This document shows positions 27,565 through 27,667 of a DNA stretch of 27,667 nt, piece after piece; the first letter of the stretch is position 1, and each line of letters begins with the position of its first letter. Both the position numbers and the translations under genes were made by a program. The stretch is from a virus. The notes beneath the pieces are model-generated. The model was not told the origin of the DNA. It saw only the letters and a program-made list of their open reading frames with translations, and made no database searches. Where the stretch lies: positions 1 through 27,667 of IMG/VR virus record IMGVR_UViG_3300032053_000413, one strand, 5' to 3'.

Positions 27565-27667
27565 TCCGACTCCTACTCACACTTCAGTCTGCAGGAGTTT
27601 GCATACTGTGGGCCATGGGAATCCTGGACTTGCTCATACACCGGTGTGTCGATTGGATAATGGGAAG
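27552..27667 (+). CDS. start of a membrane-peptide gene, cut by the window edge
   Basis: From GTG 27552 (overlapping the end of the previous gene; TTG 27561 is an alternative) the frame stays open to the window end: MCKLIRLLLTLQSAGVCILW, then AMGILDLLIHRCVDWIMG. One hydrophobic segment covers about residues 6-29. No ribosome binding site is obvious, so it may not be real. The expected large terminase is not seen in this segment. Confidence 0.25.
   Translation, partial: MCKLIRLLLTLQSAGVCILWAMGILDLLIHRCVDWIMG

Overview
The window is part of a tailed double-stranded DNA phage genome. A Mu gpT-like major capsid protein, head-tail connector and tail-completion proteins, a tail tube, two overlapping tail-assembly chaperone-type genes, a tape measure, tip proteins and a long run of fibre proteins follow one another in standard order. 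No sheath protein is recognisable, so a long non-contractile tail (siphovirus type) is the best reading. Strong AAAGGA or GGAGG ribosome binding sites suggest a bacterial host, but the host cannot be named from the sequence. No integrase, repressor, endolysin, large terminase or portal is visible; the last three presumably lie outside the window.

Layout. Positions 34-20328 (+ strand) hold the virion genes: decoration protein and capsid (34-1471), a structured 130-base gap, connector and tail-completion genes (1602-3694), tail tube and a small companion (3718-5447), chaperones (5530-6506), tape measure (6592-8193), tail tip (8200-13704), fibres and adaptors (13816-19971), and a membrane/coiled-coil protein (19990-20328). 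Two opposed terminators at 20303-20431 separate this block from a - strand block (20402-23212): two small ribbon-helix-helix-like proteins, a 100-residue protein, an HNH endonuclease and an HTH-metallophosphoesterase. Positions 23213-23852 carry no convincing gene but hold two G-quadruplex motifs, direct repeats and a copied gene fragment, and may be a replication origin. The + strand resumes with a protein bearing polymerase-like motifs, a cluster of GIY-YIG/NUMOD3 homing-type genes that includes an internally deleted remnant, and small genes leading to a likely small terminase subunit (26962-27564). On a circular or permuted map this would lead to large terminase, portal and back to the decoration gene.

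Features beyond routine annotation: (1) a tRNA-like three-way junction with a canonical T-arm between the capsid gene and the next gene; (2) six copies of a 29-base element at transcription-unit boundaries; (3) an in-frame CCCTTTC slippery heptamer located just where the overlapping chaperone frame opens; (4) two mutually exclusive 8-bp hairpins in the leader of the polymerase-like gene, one covering part of its ribosome binding site; (5) a 78-base scar of a GIY-YIG/NUMOD3 gene; (6) a 48-base copy of the 3' end of the metallophosphoesterase gene in the putative origin region; (7) two recurring promoter-like words, TACTTA and CATATTTATA. All functional statements are read from sequence patterns alone; no database search was possible.
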